From contig JAUIEJ010000002.1 of assembly GCA_030428885.1 (NCBI GenBank), forward strand, positions 188,501 through 252,500: a stretch of DNA of 64,000 bases, given 5' to 3'. Made by a program: the position numbers and the translations under genes. The DNA is from Gemmatimonadota bacterium. GTDB taxonomy: Bacteria > Gemmatimonadota > Gemmatimonadetes > Longimicrobiales > Gaopeijiaceae. Below, in pieces: positions 1-10,890 of the stretch. How positions within the stretch are numbered: position 1 is the first letter of the stretch; each line of letters starts with the position of its first letter. Below the pieces are notes generated by a model, which searched no databases, was not told where the DNA came from, and saw nothing but the letters and a program-made list of their open reading frames with translations.

Positions 1-2045
1 AACAGGAGCCCCGGCGTCCGGGGGTCTTCCCGCACCGCCCGGACGAAGTCGTCGGCTGGAATGCCGTCGACGATCTTCTCCCACGACCGGCCGTAGTCTT
101 CCGTCTTCCAGACGTAGGGCGCGCGGTCGTCGTCCACGAGGTAGCGGATCCCGGCCACGTACGCCTTCCCGGGCGTCGTGGGCGACGCCTCGATGGTGTT
201 GATGCGCACGAAGTCCGGGGCGTCGGGCGGGGTCACCTCGGTCCAGGTGGGTTCGGCCGCCGAGGCGTCACGGGTGACGTGCACGAGCCCGTCGTCGGAC
301 CCGGCCCAGATCACGTCCGGATCGTGGTAGGAGGGCGCCAGGGCGAACACCGTGGCGTAGACCTCCACGCCGGTCTGGTCCTTGGTGATGGGCCCTCCCG
401 ACTCGATCATGGTCATGGGGTCGGCCCGGGTGAGATCGGGACTGATCCGCGTGAAGCTCTGCCCCTCGTTGGTGGTCTTCCAGACGTGCTGGCTGGTGGT
501 GTAGAGCACGTTGGAGTCGTGGTGGCTGAAGACGATGGGGAACGTCCACTGGACCCGTTCCACCAGCGACGCCGACGACTGACCCATGGGGTTCTCGGGC
601 CAGACGTTGATGGCCCGCTCCTGACCGTTCTCCTGGTTCTTACGCGTCAGGGTGCCCGAGTGGGACCCGGCGTACATGATGTGGGGCCGGTCGGGATTGG
701 AGGCGATGTATCCGCTCTCGCCACCGCCGGCGTCGTAGAGGTAGCGCTCGGCGGCGTCGCCGCCGTAGAGGTGATCCCACCCGCCGCTGGGCACGCAGGC
801 CGTGGAGTTGTCCTGCTGGGCGCCGCAGATGTGGTAGGGGAAGTGGTTGGTGGTGGTCACGCGGTAGAACTGGGCGGTCATGAAGTCCTGATCCGTCCAG
901 CTCTCCCCCCCCGTGAACGAGACGTTGGCGCCGCCGTCGTTGGCGTTGATCATGCGGTCCGGATCGTCGGGGGCGATCCAGAGATCGTGGTTGTCCCCGT
1001 GGGGCACCCCGATGCCCTGAATGGTCGCGCCGGCGTCGGTGGACCGGTACAGACCGGTATTGAGGGCGTACATGACGTCCCGGTCCTGGGGATCGGCGTA
1101 GACCCGGGTGTAGTAGAAGGCCCGCTGACGAAGATTCCGGTCGGGGTTGACCAGATCCCACGTGAGCCCCCCGTCGTCGGACCGGAACAGCCCGCCCTCG
1201 GCGGCCTCGACCTGCGCCCAGACGCGATCGGGATCGGCCGGCGACACGGCGACGCCGATCTTTCCGATGACGCCCTCGGGCATGCCCGGCGCCCGGGTGA
1301 GTTCGGTCCAGGTCTCGCCCCCGTCGGTGGACTTGAACAGCCCGCTGCCGGGCCCGCCCGAACTCATGCCCCACGACTTCCGCCAGGCCTCCCAGAGAGC
1401 GGCGTACAGCACGTCGGGATCGGTGGCATCGAGGCTGATGTCCACCGCGCCGGTGCGTTCGTCGCGCTGGAGCACCGGCCGCCACGTCTGCCCGCCGTCC
1501 GTGGTCTTGTAGACGCCCCGTTCGGGGTTGGGCGCCGAGTGTTTGCCGAAGGCCCCCACCCAGGCCACGTCGCAGTCGTCGGGGTGGACCCGGATCCGGG
1601 AGAAGTTCTGCGACGACGCGAGCCCCAGGTGGGTCCAGCTCTCCCCGCCGTCGGTAGAGCGGTACACGCCGTCGCCCTGCTGGATGTTGCCCCGCAGCTG
1701 GGTCTCGCCGGTGCCGATGTACACCACGTCGGGATCGGCCTCGCAGACCTGCACGGCCCCCACCGACGAGCTCCCGATCTGACCGTCGGTGACGTTGGAC
1801 CAGGTCGTGCCGGCGTCCACCGACTTCCACAGGCCGCCGCCGGTGGCTCCGAAATAGTACTCCAGGGGGCGCGCCCGGCTGCCCGCCACCGCCGTACTCC
1901 GACCCCCTCGGGCCGGGCCGATGTTCTCCCAGCGGAGGTTCTCGTAGAGCTCGGGGGGAACGGTCTGGGCGTCGGCGCCCGCGCCGGCGGCCAATACGGC
2001 GGCGAGGGCCCCGAGCCAGGTCCGGGGGCGAAGCAGGTCCTTCAT
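1..2045 (-). CDS. secreted BNR/Asp-box beta-propeller (VPS10/sortilin-like) protein, C-terminus beyond the window
   Basis: The frame is open from an ATG at 2045 to the left edge (681 codons seen, no stop), so the C-terminus is missing. A GGAGGT ribosome site at 2052-2057 fixes the start. Residues 1-26 form a signal peptide ending near ADAQ. Asp-box repeats occur every 50-60 residues (STDGGESW, TTDGGQTW, STDGGETW, SDDGGLTW), the signature of WD40/YVTN/BNR-like propellers. In Gemmatimonadota and Bacteroidota such proteins are about 1,000 residues, are secreted and are often annotated as glycosyl hydrolases, though the substrate is generally unknown. I infer an exported beta-propeller of unknown ligand. 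It follows hom by 88 bases on the same strand and may be read from the methionine operon. Confidence 0.85.
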   Translation of the reverse strand, partial: MKDLLRPRTWLGALAAVLAAGAGADAQTVPPELYENLRWENIGPARGGRSTAVAGSRARPLEYYFGATGGGLWKSVDAGTTWSNVTDGQIGSSSVGAVQVCEADPDVVYIGTGETQLRGNIQQGDGVYRSTDGGESWTHLGLASSQNFSRIRVHPDDCDVAWVGAFGKHSAPNPERGVYKTTDGGQTWRPVLQRDERTGAVDISLDATDPDVLYAALWEAWRKSWGMSSGGPGSGLFKSTDGGETWTELTRAPGMPEGVIGKIGVAVSPADPDRVWAQVEAAEGGLFRSDDGGLTWDLVNPDRNLRQRAFYYTRVYADPQDRDVMYALNTGLYRSTDAGATIQGIGVPHGDNHDLWIAPDDPDRMINANDGGANVSFTGGESWTDQDFMTAQFYRVTTTNHFPYHICGAQQDNSTACVPSGGWDHLYGGDAAERYLYDAGGGESGYIASNPDRPHIMYAGSHSGTLTRKNQENGQERAINVWPENPMGQSSASLVERVQWTFPIVFSHHDSNVLYTTSQHVWKTTNEGQSFTRISPDLTRADPMTMIESGGPITKDQTGVEVYATVFALAPSYHDPDVIWAGSDDGLVHVTRDASAAEPTWTEVTPPDAPDFVRINTIEASPTTPGKAYVAGIRYLVDDDRAPYVWKTEDYGRSWEKIVDGIPADDFVRAVREDPRTPGLL

Positions 2046-2133
2046 GGTGGCACCTCCATGACACAACCGTGAGGGAGGGTGTGGGGTGGGCGAACGTAGC
2101 CGTCGGGGCTGCCGCGACGCCACCGGACGGCGG

Positions 2134-3075
2134 TCACGGCCCGCGTCCCGCGGCGAGACCGAGGCCGGCCACGACGTCCCCGAGGAGGGCCGAAGCCGTG
2201 GCCCGCCCCCCTGCCCCGGGGCCCGACAGGCGAATCCGACCGGCCCCGACCGTGTCGATCTCGATGAGGTTGCCCTCGTCCGTGGTCCGGCCCAGGGCCG
2301 AGTCCCGGGGCACCTCGACCGGCCCCACGCACCCCCGGATGCCCGAGGAATCCCGGCGCACCTCGGCCACCTGGCGCATCACGGCGCCCGCTGCCCCGGC
2401 CCGGGACACCGGAACCACATCCACCTCGAGCGACGCCGGGTCGACCCCGAAGGCCAGCCAGGCCAGGATCCGGAGCTTGTCGGCCGCGTCCAACCCCTGG
2501 AGATCTCGCGAAGGGTCGGCCTCGGCGAAGCCCCGCCGACGCGCTTCGGCCAGGGCGTCGTCCCACGCCGCACCCCGCTCCAGGGCCGTGAGCAGGAAGT
2601 TGGTGGTCCCGTTCAGAATGCCCCGGAGGGCCACGACCTCGTCGTGGGCCAGTGCCTGCCGCAGCGTGGCCACCACGGGAATCCCGGCGCCCACCGCCGC
2701 CTCGAATCCGATCTCCACCCCGACCCGCCGGGCCTCGGTGGCGAGGGCCGCGCCGTGACGGGCTACGACCGCCTTGTTGGCCGTGACCCAGGGCCGCCCC
2801 GAGGCCAGAGCGTGGCGCGCGATCCGGAGGGCCGGGTCGAGGCCGCCCACGGCCTCCACCACCACCTCCGCCGGGGCCGCCAGGAACGCGCCCACGTCGT
2901 CGGTGATGCTGCGGCGATCGATCCCCCTCCGCCGGCGCGAGGGATCGCGGACGAGAACCGTCACCACCTCGAGAGCCCCCCTCCCCCGCCGCCGGCGGTT
3001 CCAGTCGGCGACCTGCTCCACGAAGGCCGATCCCACGGCGCCGCATCCCGCCAGGGCCACGCGCAGCGGCCTCAC
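2134..3075 (-). CDS. hom: homoserine dehydrogenase (short form without ACT domain)
   Basis: This enzyme reduces aspartate semialdehyde to homoserine with NAD(P)H in the cytoplasm. The 313-residue product has a Rossmann GCGAVG at about residues 10-15, the NKA..A segment of the nucleotide/substrate site (VTANKAVVA) and the ILNGTTNF catalytic-domain motif. Enzymes with a regulatory ACT domain run to about 430 residues; this one ends after the catalytic domain. The GTG start at 3075 overlaps the metX stop (GTGA), so translation is probably coupled. It is the last gene of metY-lysC-metX-hom, supplying homoserine to MetX. Without an ACT domain, threonine feedback through this protein is not expected (inference). 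Confidence 0.93.
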   Translation of the reverse strand: MRPLRVALAGCGAVGSAFVEQVADWNRRRRGRGALEVVTVLVRDPSRRRRGIDRRSITDDVGAFLAAPAEVVVEAVGGLDPALRIARHALASGRPWVTANKAVVARHGAALATEARRVGVEIGFEAAVGAGIPVVATLRQALAHDEVVALRGILNGTTNFLLTALERGAAWDDALAEARRRGFAEADPSRDLQGLDAADKLRILAWLAFGVDPASLEVDVVPVSRAGAAGAVMRQVAEVRRDSSGIRGCVGPVEVPRDSALGRTTDEGNLIEIDTVGAGRIRLSGPGAGGRATASALLGDVVAGLGLAAGRGP

Positions 3076-4027
3076 GATCCCTCTCCCGCGGCCATGGCGC
3101 CCCGAAGCACCTCCCCCACCCGCCCGGATTCCAGCAGGAAGGCGTCGTGACCCCGGCACGACTCCAGGATCTCGTACCGGGCCCCGACGGCGTCGACCCA
3201 GGCGCGCACCGTGTGGGCCGGGTACAGGCGGTCGCCGGGGATCCCGACGCCGACGAGCCGACCCCGAAACGCCCCCAGGGCGCCGACCGTGCCACCCCGG
3301 TCCCGGCCCACGTCGTGGGCGTCCATGGCGTCCAGGAGCACGCCGTAGGCTTCGGCGTCGAAACGGTCCACGAAGCGCCGGCCGTGATGGTCGAGATAGG
3401 ACTGCATTTCGAACCGTCCGTCGGGGCGTCGGCGCCGCCCGAACCGCTCCTCGAACTCCCCTCCCGTGCGATAGGTGAGCATGGCCGCCATGCGGGCCAG
3501 GGCCAGGCCCTCGGCTCCGCCCACCGCCAGGGCGTGCCGCTGCACGTGCCCGTGGCCCACGGCGTCGGCGCACTGGGCCGCCGGCGCCGCGAACACCACC
3601 GCGGCGTCGCACCCTTCCGGGTCGGCGGCCACCCACTCCAGGGTCACCATTCCACCCAGCGACCCTCCCGCCACCAGCCGGGGGCGCTCCACCCCCAGGG
3701 TCGTCACGAGGCGCCGCGCGAGCGCCGCCATGTCCCGGGGGGTCACCCGGGCTCCGGAAGGCGGCCGGGTGGTGCCGTAGGGCGAACCCAGCAGGTTCGG
3801 GCAGAGCACGGCCCACCGGCGCGTGTCCACGGCCGCACCCGGCCCCACGACGCCGGGCCACCACACCTCGGGCCGCGGGCCCCCCGTGAGGGCGTGGAAC
3901 AGCACCACCAGATTCCGGCCGTGGGGGTCCAGGGGGCCCTGGAGCGTGAACGCCTGCTCCACCTCCGGAAGGAGGGTGCCGTCGTCGAGACGGAACGGGC
4001 CGGTTCGGAGACGGCGCACCGGGGGGC

Positions 4028-4031
<4 letters not shown>
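3072..4031 (-). CDS. metX: homoserine O-acyltransferase, alpha/beta-hydrolase MetX type
   Basis: MetX-family enzymes acylate homoserine to O-acetylhomoserine (some members use succinyl-CoA) for direct sulfhydrylation. The product is 319 residues from the GTG at 4031, which overlaps the lysC stop by four bases. Seen are an oxyanion region (LFHALTGG), the CPNLLGSPYG segment, the nucleophile elbow GGSLGGM with Ser124, and a late Asp (PGDRLYPAHTV) and His (RGHDAFLLE) completing the triad. A longer in-frame start at 4265 lies inside lysC and is unlikely. The next enzyme in the pathway, MetY, is the first gene of the same operon. Acetyl versus succinyl specificity cannot be decided from sequence alone. 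Confidence 0.93.
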
Positions 4032-6269
<2,238 letters not shown>

Positions 6270-6352
6270 TCCGGCACATGCACATGCACATCGACATGCC
6301 GTCGATGCAGGGAAGCAGCGTAGCGTCGCTCATGACGAACCGTAGGGGCATG

Positions 6353-6384
6353 AAAAAAGCCCGGGCGGGACCGTGCCGCCGGGC
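6353..6384 (-). terminator. intrinsic terminator-like hairpin upstream of the leader ORF
   Basis: On the minus strand a GC-rich stem (GCCCGG with CCGGGC, continued by CGG/CCG across a bulged C) is followed by six U. It lies about 100 bases after the stop of the CxxCH gene and only 2-20 bases before the possible leader starts. It may end the upstream transcript or be a first attenuator in tandem with the one at 6151-6187. Its position relative to the unknown transcription start decides which. Confidence 0.7.
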
Positions 6385-6403
6385 GGTCGCTCTTTAGCGC
6401 GTT

Positions 6404-6430
6404 GTTTTACGTGGCGGCAAGCGGCGTCAA
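6404..6430 (-). promoter_or_regulatory. candidate promoter of the metY operon leader
   Basis: On the minus strand TTGACG (6430-6425) is followed after 15 bases by TAAAAC (6409-6404). The -35 matches 5 of 6 and the -10 matches 4 of 6, but the spacing is short. If used, transcription would start near 6397 and the RNA would contain both hairpin-U terminators and the leader ORF. No better promoter is visible between the upstream gene and the leader. Confidence 0.3.
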
Positions 6431-6483
6431 AAGACCACGATTCGAGTTGTGCCCGAAACGCTAGTCTCGAACGGCGTGGGCTG

Positions 6484-7770
6484 TCAACGCCCCTCGCGAT
6501 CCCACCCGGGTTCGGTGGCGTCGAGGATTTCGACCAGCACTCGCCGTTCGTCGTCGCCGAGATGACGCCACTCCTCTCCCCGGGCCCGGCCGCGAAGCAC
6601 GGCCGCGAGCCGGATGAAGAAGCGATCCCGCACACGCGGGGGCAAACTCCGGAAGGCGTCGGAGTAGATGAGAAAGCTCAGACGGAACCTGAAGAGCCGG
6701 GACTCCAGATCGAACGCCCGGAGCGTGCGTCCCCGCTCGTCGAAGGGACCCCGACCCTCGAAGGTCGCGGCGAATCCGCTCGTACCCGCCACGGGCCCGG
6801 GAAGGGGGGCCTCGTCGACGAAGAGCATGGCCCGGAGCAGCCGCTCCACGGCGCCCTCCACCCGCTGGGCGACGGCGGCGGGGACATCCCCACCGAGCGC
6901 CTCGAGCCGATGGGCCTCCTCTCCCGCATCCCGGGCCGCGGCCATGAGGTTGTGGACGTGGGCCTGATGGGTCAGCACCAGGAGGGCCACCACGTCGCTG
7001 TGGGGAGCGAGGTACGGCTCCTGGTCGAACCGCCCCTCCAGGTCCAGGGCACCCCCGCCGCGCTGGAGGTCGAAGTCCTCCAGGTACCGCTCGGAGTCCA
7101 CCACCTCGTGGCTCCGAACCGGAGCGTAGACGTTTCCGGCGTGACCCGGAGTCCCATGGGACCCCGTGACGTAGTACCCACCGAAGCGCCGCTCGAAGGC
7201 GGTGCGATCGGTCGTGGAGCCGTCGTGGAGCGGTATGACGGGATACCCGAGCCGGTCGGTCAGGACCGACCGCACGATGAAGCCGGGAAGCCCGCCCGTG
7301 ACGGTCCGGGACTCGTGGCACATGAGGCAGGTAGTGGACTCCCGTCGGAAGCGGGGCGCCCGGTCCGGGTCCTGGGCGAGTGTGTAGAACACCGCGGCGC
7401 CGTCGGGGTCCACGGCCGCGATCTCGATGATGGGGCTGTCGGGCACCCACCCCAGGTAGATCTCGTCGCCGAAGTAGAGGGCTCGCGGCGTCCAGGGCGA
7501 GATCAGATCGGTCTGAAGGCTCGTCCTGGAGAAGACCAGGATCTGGGACTCCACGGGGACGTCGAAGGCGTCGAGCAACGAGGGCAGCCATCCCCGCGCC
7601 GAGTCGAACGACAGCGCCACCTCTCCACGCGCCAGCCGCTGGGCGAGCCGGTCCACGGGATCGTCCTGGGGTGGGGAGGCCGGACCGCCCCGGGCCGCAC
7701 CCAGGACCGCCGCGACCCCGGCCGCCGCCAGGAGACCGATCAGCCGGCGGCCTTCAATGCGTAGCAACAC
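6484..7770 (-). CDS. exported protein with one c-type heme motif, family unknown
   Basis: The 428-residue product starts with GTG at 7770, inside the end of the upstream regulator (31-base overlap). An N-terminal hydrophobic stretch (about residues 8-25) suggests export or anchoring. One heme-attachment motif, CLMCH, lies at 148-152, after about 110 residues without recognisable motifs. The rest is soluble and His/Asp-rich in places (HQAHVHNLMAA). I recognise it only as a hypothetical CxxCH protein. Because it overlaps a putative Fe-S regulator and follows a cytochrome b fusion, it may be an electron carrier or sensor of the nitrogen-oxide block (inference). It is not part of the methionine operon, because a terminator separates them. 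Confidence 0.8.
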   Translation of the reverse strand: MLLRIEGRRLIGLLAAAGVAAVLGAARGGPASPPQDDPVDRLAQRLARGEVALSFDSARGWLPSLLDAFDVPVESQILVFSRTSLQTDLISPWTPRALYFGDEIYLGWVPDSPIIEIAAVDPDGAAVFYTLAQDPDRAPRFRRESTTCLMCHESRTVTGGLPGFIVRSVLTDRLGYPVIPLHDGSTTDRTAFERRFGGYYVTGSHGTPGHAGNVYAPVRSHEVVDSERYLEDFDLQRGGGALDLEGRFDQEPYLAPHSDVVALLVLTHQAHVHNLMAAARDAGEEAHRLEALGGDVPAAVAQRVEGAVERLLRAMLFVDEAPLPGPVAGTSGFAATFEGRGPFDERGRTLRAFDLESRLFRFRLSFLIYSDAFRSLPPRVRDRFFIRLAAVLRGRARGEEWRHLGDDERRVLVEILDATEPGWDREGR

Positions 7771-8375
7771 GACGCTCCCCCGCTGGGGATGTAGGCGATT
7801 CGCTCCAACTCCCCGCCCACCAGCTCCCGGACGAGGGCCAGCTCCGCCCGGCAGGGCGCCCGCGTGACGTCCACGACACCCCTCAGGGGGCAGTGGGTCA
7901 GGGCGAGCACCGGTCGACCCGCTTCGTCCTCGCCGACCTCGGGCATGTATCCCTCTTCGGAGAGGATGCGCACGACCTCCTCGAGGCGCTCCCCGCCCTG
8001 CAGGCCCTCCAGCCGAGGCATCACCACGTCCCGGCGGCGGCGGGCCCGCTCATCGAAGAAGTCCCGGATCAGGCCCGCCTGCCCCCCGTCCCGGAGAAAG
8101 GCGGCCAGCTCGCTCAGGAGTTCCCCCTCCTGATTCGGGAAGTGCACCTCGGCCGCCTCGGTCAGTTCGTAGACCACTTCCGGTCGACCCCGGCCGCGAA
8201 TGCGCCGTCCGGCCCGACGAACCAGGCCCTCCTCGGACAGGGTCCGCAGGTGGGTCCGCACCGTCTCGACGTTGAGACCGAGGGCCTCGGCCATCCTGGG
8301 AATCGTGTCGGTCCCCTCTCGCTTGATCTGCTCCAGGATTCGGACCTGGCTCTTCCCGATACGCATGATGCTCAT
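7740..8375 (-). CDS. SufR-like winged-helix regulator with a putative Fe-S cluster
   Basis: The 211-residue product has an N-terminal winged helix (residues 10-70: ILEQIKREG..TIPRMAEALGLNVETVRTHLRTLSEEGLV with a basic wing). Its C-terminal domain carries His161-Cys162, Cys175 and the pair Cys203-Cys204 in HCPLRGVV, APCRAEL and GASCCYAL. This spacing resembles SufR and related regulators that hold a [4Fe-4S] cluster. Such proteins sense iron-sulfur, oxygen or NO status. It sits in a minus-strand group with the cytochrome b fusion and lies opposite the heme-copper operon, so it is a candidate local sensor. Target sites are not identified. Confidence 0.85.
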   Translation of the reverse strand: MSIMRIGKSQVRILEQIKREGTDTIPRMAEALGLNVETVRTHLRTLSEEGLVRRAGRRIRGRGRPEVVYELTEAAEVHFPNQEGELLSELAAFLRDGGQAGLIRDFFDERARRRRDVVMPRLEGLQGGERLEEVVRILSEEGYMPEVGEDEAGRPVLALTHCPLRGVVDVTRAPCRAELALVRELVGGELERIAYIPSGGASCCYALKAAG

Positions 8376-8479
8376 CCCGTGCGGGCGCCCGCCGGCCGTG
8401 CAGGCCCGGGCCCCCGTGAATCGTCCCTCGAAAGTGGAGGGTACCGCCGGAGCCCCGGGCCGTTCCGCCTGCGGTCGGG

Positions 8480-8989
8480 CTACCGGACCGGTCGTCGTGC
8501 CTCGAGAGCCCCCTCGCCGTCTCGCGTGACCAGCAACACTCGACCCGGGTCCAGGTCGAGGGGAGCCTCGAGAGTCAGCGCAGGACTCGCCGCCGAGTCT
8601 TCCCCCACGTTCCCGAAGCGTACGGCGAGGGTGTATCGTCCGGGAGGGAGCGATAGTTCCTCGTATACGAAGATCGGCCGGTCACCTCGGACGCCGGCGG
8701 GTCGCACCACCCGGGTCACCCGGCGGGCGCCGTCGACGTCCACCTGAAGTTCGTACGGCGCGAGTTCACCGATGCAGGCGTCGGGGTTGCGCATGTGCAC
8801 GGGGAGCTGGTCGAGTTCCTCCTGGGTCGGGCGGCGGCACTCCGCCCCTTCTTCGGAGCGGAACCGCCAGCTGAGGCGCACCAGGGCCTGGTCGGCGTCC
8901 AGGGCGGAGATGGGCACCCGCGACGCCGTTGCGAGGAGCGCGACCACGACCGCCGACACCCCCCATCGGAGCAAGGCGCCGCCGTTCAC
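8480..8989 (-). CDS. hypothetical membrane-anchored or exported protein
   Basis: The 169-residue product begins ATG at 8989, overlapping the stop of the cytochrome b fusion by four bases. Residues 5-25 are hydrophobic (a signal peptide or anchor), and the remainder looks like a small beta-rich extracytoplasmic domain. No cofactor motif is seen; two Cys (ECRRPT, DACIGE) could form a disulfide. I do not recognise the family. Tight coupling to the cytochrome b fusion suggests an accessory subunit. A gap of 104 bases separates it from the next gene on the strand; I saw no clear signal there. Confidence 0.75.
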   Translation of the reverse strand: MNGGALLRWGVSAVVVALLATASRVPISALDADQALVRLSWRFRSEEGAECRRPTQEELDQLPVHMRNPDACIGELAPYELQVDVDGARRVTRVVRPAGVRGDRPIFVYEELSLPPGRYTLAVRFGNVGEDSAASPALTLEAPLDLDPGRVLLVTRDGEGALEARRPVR

Positions 8990-10572
8990 GATCCCACCTC
9001 ACCCACTCCCGTGACGGCCGAAGGGCCCACCACGCACTCGGCCTCCAGCTCGATGTGTGATTCGGCCTCGAGGTCGTCGAGGGCGCGAATCTCGCTCCGT
9101 AGATCGGCGAGAGCGCGAATCATGGTCCCGTGCGCCCCGAGCCCCGCCTGGACCATCTGCACACGCCGGCGGTCGACCCGCTCCTTCAACTCGGCCTCTC
9201 GTCCGTCGAAGAGTCGCGCCCGCGTCCAGCGCGGCCCCTCCCGGTTCCAGCAGTCCCGCCCCGGGCACGCCGCCACGAGAACTCCCCCGGCCCCTCCCCG
9301 CACGAGGAACTCGACCACCGACGAATGCAGGTTGCCCGCGCAATCCACGGGCAGCACCGGGGCCCCGTCGAACGACGGTGCGAACCCCGCCCCCCCGGCT
9401 CCGTGGGAACAGGCGATGACCACCACGTCCTCGGCCGAAGGGCGAACCTCGGTGAGGAACGTTCGCACGGTGGTCAGTTGGTCCCGCCCGTCCCGCCCGG
9501 GGGGACCCACCCCCATGGGAGCACACGATCCGGCGCAGATCCCGCAGCTCACGCAGAGGTCCGGGTTCACCGACGCCACCAGGGTGGGTCGATCATCGTC
9601 CCGTTCAACCATGGTGATGGCTTCGTACGGGCAGTCGAGGGTGCACTGCACGCACCCGGTGCACAGCCGGGGATCGACCCGACTCGGCACCCGTTGCGGT
9701 CCCGCTCGGGGCCGGGTCCACCGGGGCGCCGTCGCCAGCGCGCCGATGACCACCGCCCCGACGCTCCACACCGCCCACGCAGGGAGGCGACGCGAGAGGG
9801 GGAGCCAGAACCCGAAGAACAGGTCGAGGGGAACGCCGTCGGGCACCACTCCAGGATCGGCCGCGGGGGCCAGGGGGACCGGCCAGAGGACCGCCACCGC
9901 CAGGAGGGCCGCAGTGACACCCCAGGCGAGGGCTCGGGGAGGCAGGAGTCGGGGGCGCGCCACCCGCGAGACGTGGATGTACAACACGAGCCCCACACCC
10001 AGGGGGAGGGCGATGTGCAGGAAGTAGTTCAGGAAGAAGAAGGCCCCGGGCATGGACCGCTCCCCGATGAAGGTCCGGACCACCGGCTCGGAGAAGATGG
10101 GAAGGGCGTCGAGGAAACGGGCCCCCTCCTCCGCCAGGAGTTGCCCGTGGACGTCCCAGGCCATGACGAATCCGGTCCACCCGATGACGAACACGATAGC
10201 CGTCAGCACGAGCCCCGACAGCCACGCCAGGGCTCGCGGCCCCCAGCTTCGACCGCGCACGAACATGCGCAGGCCGTGCACCGCCACCGCCAGTACCATG
10301 GCATCGGAGGCGAAGCGATGGAGGGAACGGATCCAGCGTCCCAACCAGACCTGATCGTGGATTCGCGACACCGACGCGTAGGGGGCTCCGATCCGGTAGA
10401 ACAAGAGCAGGTAGAGCCCCGTGGCGAGGAGAACGAGGAACAGTGCCACCGCCAGCGGGCCACTCTGGTACATCGGGTTCAACCGGGAGGAGTAGACCCG
10501 GTCGAACCCTTCGTCGACGACGGCGAGGGCCCGGTGGAGAGGGCCCGGAGAACGGTTGGGAGGGGCGTCCAT
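8986..10572 (-). CDS. cytochrome b / 2x[4Fe-4S] ferredoxin / MvhD-like fusion
   Basis: The 528-residue membrane protein has three parts. Residues 35-275 are a cytochrome b N-terminal domain with two bis-His pairs spaced 14 apart (His85/His99 and His186/His200), binding two hemes b. Residues 300-355 are a ferredoxin with two four-Cys sets (304, 307, 310, 314 and 340, 343, 346, 350). Residues 384-480 resemble the hydrogenase/heterodisulfide MvhD (FlpD) domain, with Cys388, 411, 436 and 441. Such a fusion could pass electrons between the quinone pool and a cytoplasmic Fe-S partner. I chose ATG 10572 because the frame upstream (ATG 10635) lacks a ribosome site. It is divergent from the heme-copper operon. 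The real partner is unknown. Confidence 0.85.
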   Translation of the reverse strand: MDAPPNRSPGPLHRALAVVDEGFDRVYSSRLNPMYQSGPLAVALFLVLLATGLYLLLFYRIGAPYASVSRIHDQVWLGRWIRSLHRFASDAMVLAVAVHGLRMFVRGRSWGPRALAWLSGLVLTAIVFVIGWTGFVMAWDVHGQLLAEEGARFLDALPIFSEPVVRTFIGERSMPGAFFFLNYFLHIALPLGVGLVLYIHVSRVARPRLLPPRALAWGVTAALLAVAVLWPVPLAPAADPGVVPDGVPLDLFFGFWLPLSRRLPAWAVWSVGAVVIGALATAPRWTRPRAGPQRVPSRVDPRLCTGCVQCTLDCPYEAITMVERDDDRPTLVASVNPDLCVSCGICAGSCAPMGVGPPGRDGRDQLTTVRTFLTEVRPSAEDVVVIACSHGAGGAGFAPSFDGAPVLPVDCAGNLHSSVVEFLVRGGAGGVLVAACPGRDCWNREGPRWTRARLFDGREAELKERVDRRRVQMVQAGLGAHGTMIRALADLRSEIRALDDLEAESHIELEAECVVGPSAVTGVGEVGS

Positions 10573-10609
10573 GTGGAAAGCGGACCTCGGGGTTCGTCTT
10601 GTCCGGGTG

Positions 10610-10638
10610 TTGCCAATGAAAAAGACGTAACGCATGAT
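10610..10638 (+). promoter_or_regulatory. candidate promoter of the heme-copper (CuA reductase) operon
   Basis: TTGCCA (10610-10615, 5 of 6) and CATGAT (10633-10638, 4 of 6) are separated by 17 bases. Transcription would start near 10645, about 40 bases before the first ATG. The 110-base divergent gap also serves the cytochrome b gene on the other strand. Confidence 0.4.
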
Positions 10639-10683
10639 GGCACGCGATCACAAGGGCGGCCCCCCTCGACTCGGAGTTGTTCG

Positions 10684-10878
10684 ATGGCCGATGCTCCCGT
10701 TCCCCCGAACGACACGCCTTCGCCCGGATCGTCCCCCCCGGAGGAGATTCCCTGGGGTCAGCGATTCTTCGACCGGCCGTTCCTGCTTCTGTTCCTCGGG
10801 ATCCTGATCATGGCCGTGTTCTTCACCGGTTGGGGCCTGTGGGAGATCAGCTCCCTTCCCCCCGCCCCTCTCCCCTGA
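10684..10878 (+). CDS. small single-TM subunit of the ba3/NOR-type enzyme
   Basis: This 64-residue protein has a Pro-rich N-terminus, then PWGQRFFDRP and one transmembrane helix (about residues 32-53), ending Pro-rich. It is the first gene of the operon and lies 12 bases before subunit II. Small one-helix subunits (IIa, CbaD) accompany B-type heme-copper enzymes, and place and size fit that role. No catalytic motif is expected. Assignment rests on context. Confidence 0.75.
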   Translation: MADAPVPPNDTPSPGSSPPEEIPWGQRFFDRPFLLLFLGILIMAVFFTGWGLWEISSLPPAPLP

Positions 10879-10890
10879 CCGGAGGTTGCC

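Noticed and set aside
279-2072. Long plus-strand open frame opposite the propeller gene, and similar long antisense frames elsewhere
   Set aside because: In such GC-rich DNA antisense frames stay open by chance; they have no family motifs, while the opposite strand codes for recognisable proteins.
10635-10650. TGAT-N8-ATCA as an FNR site at the heme-copper promoter
   Set aside because: FNR-type sites have four bases between the half-sites (TGAT-N4-ATCA), here there are eight; likely chance.
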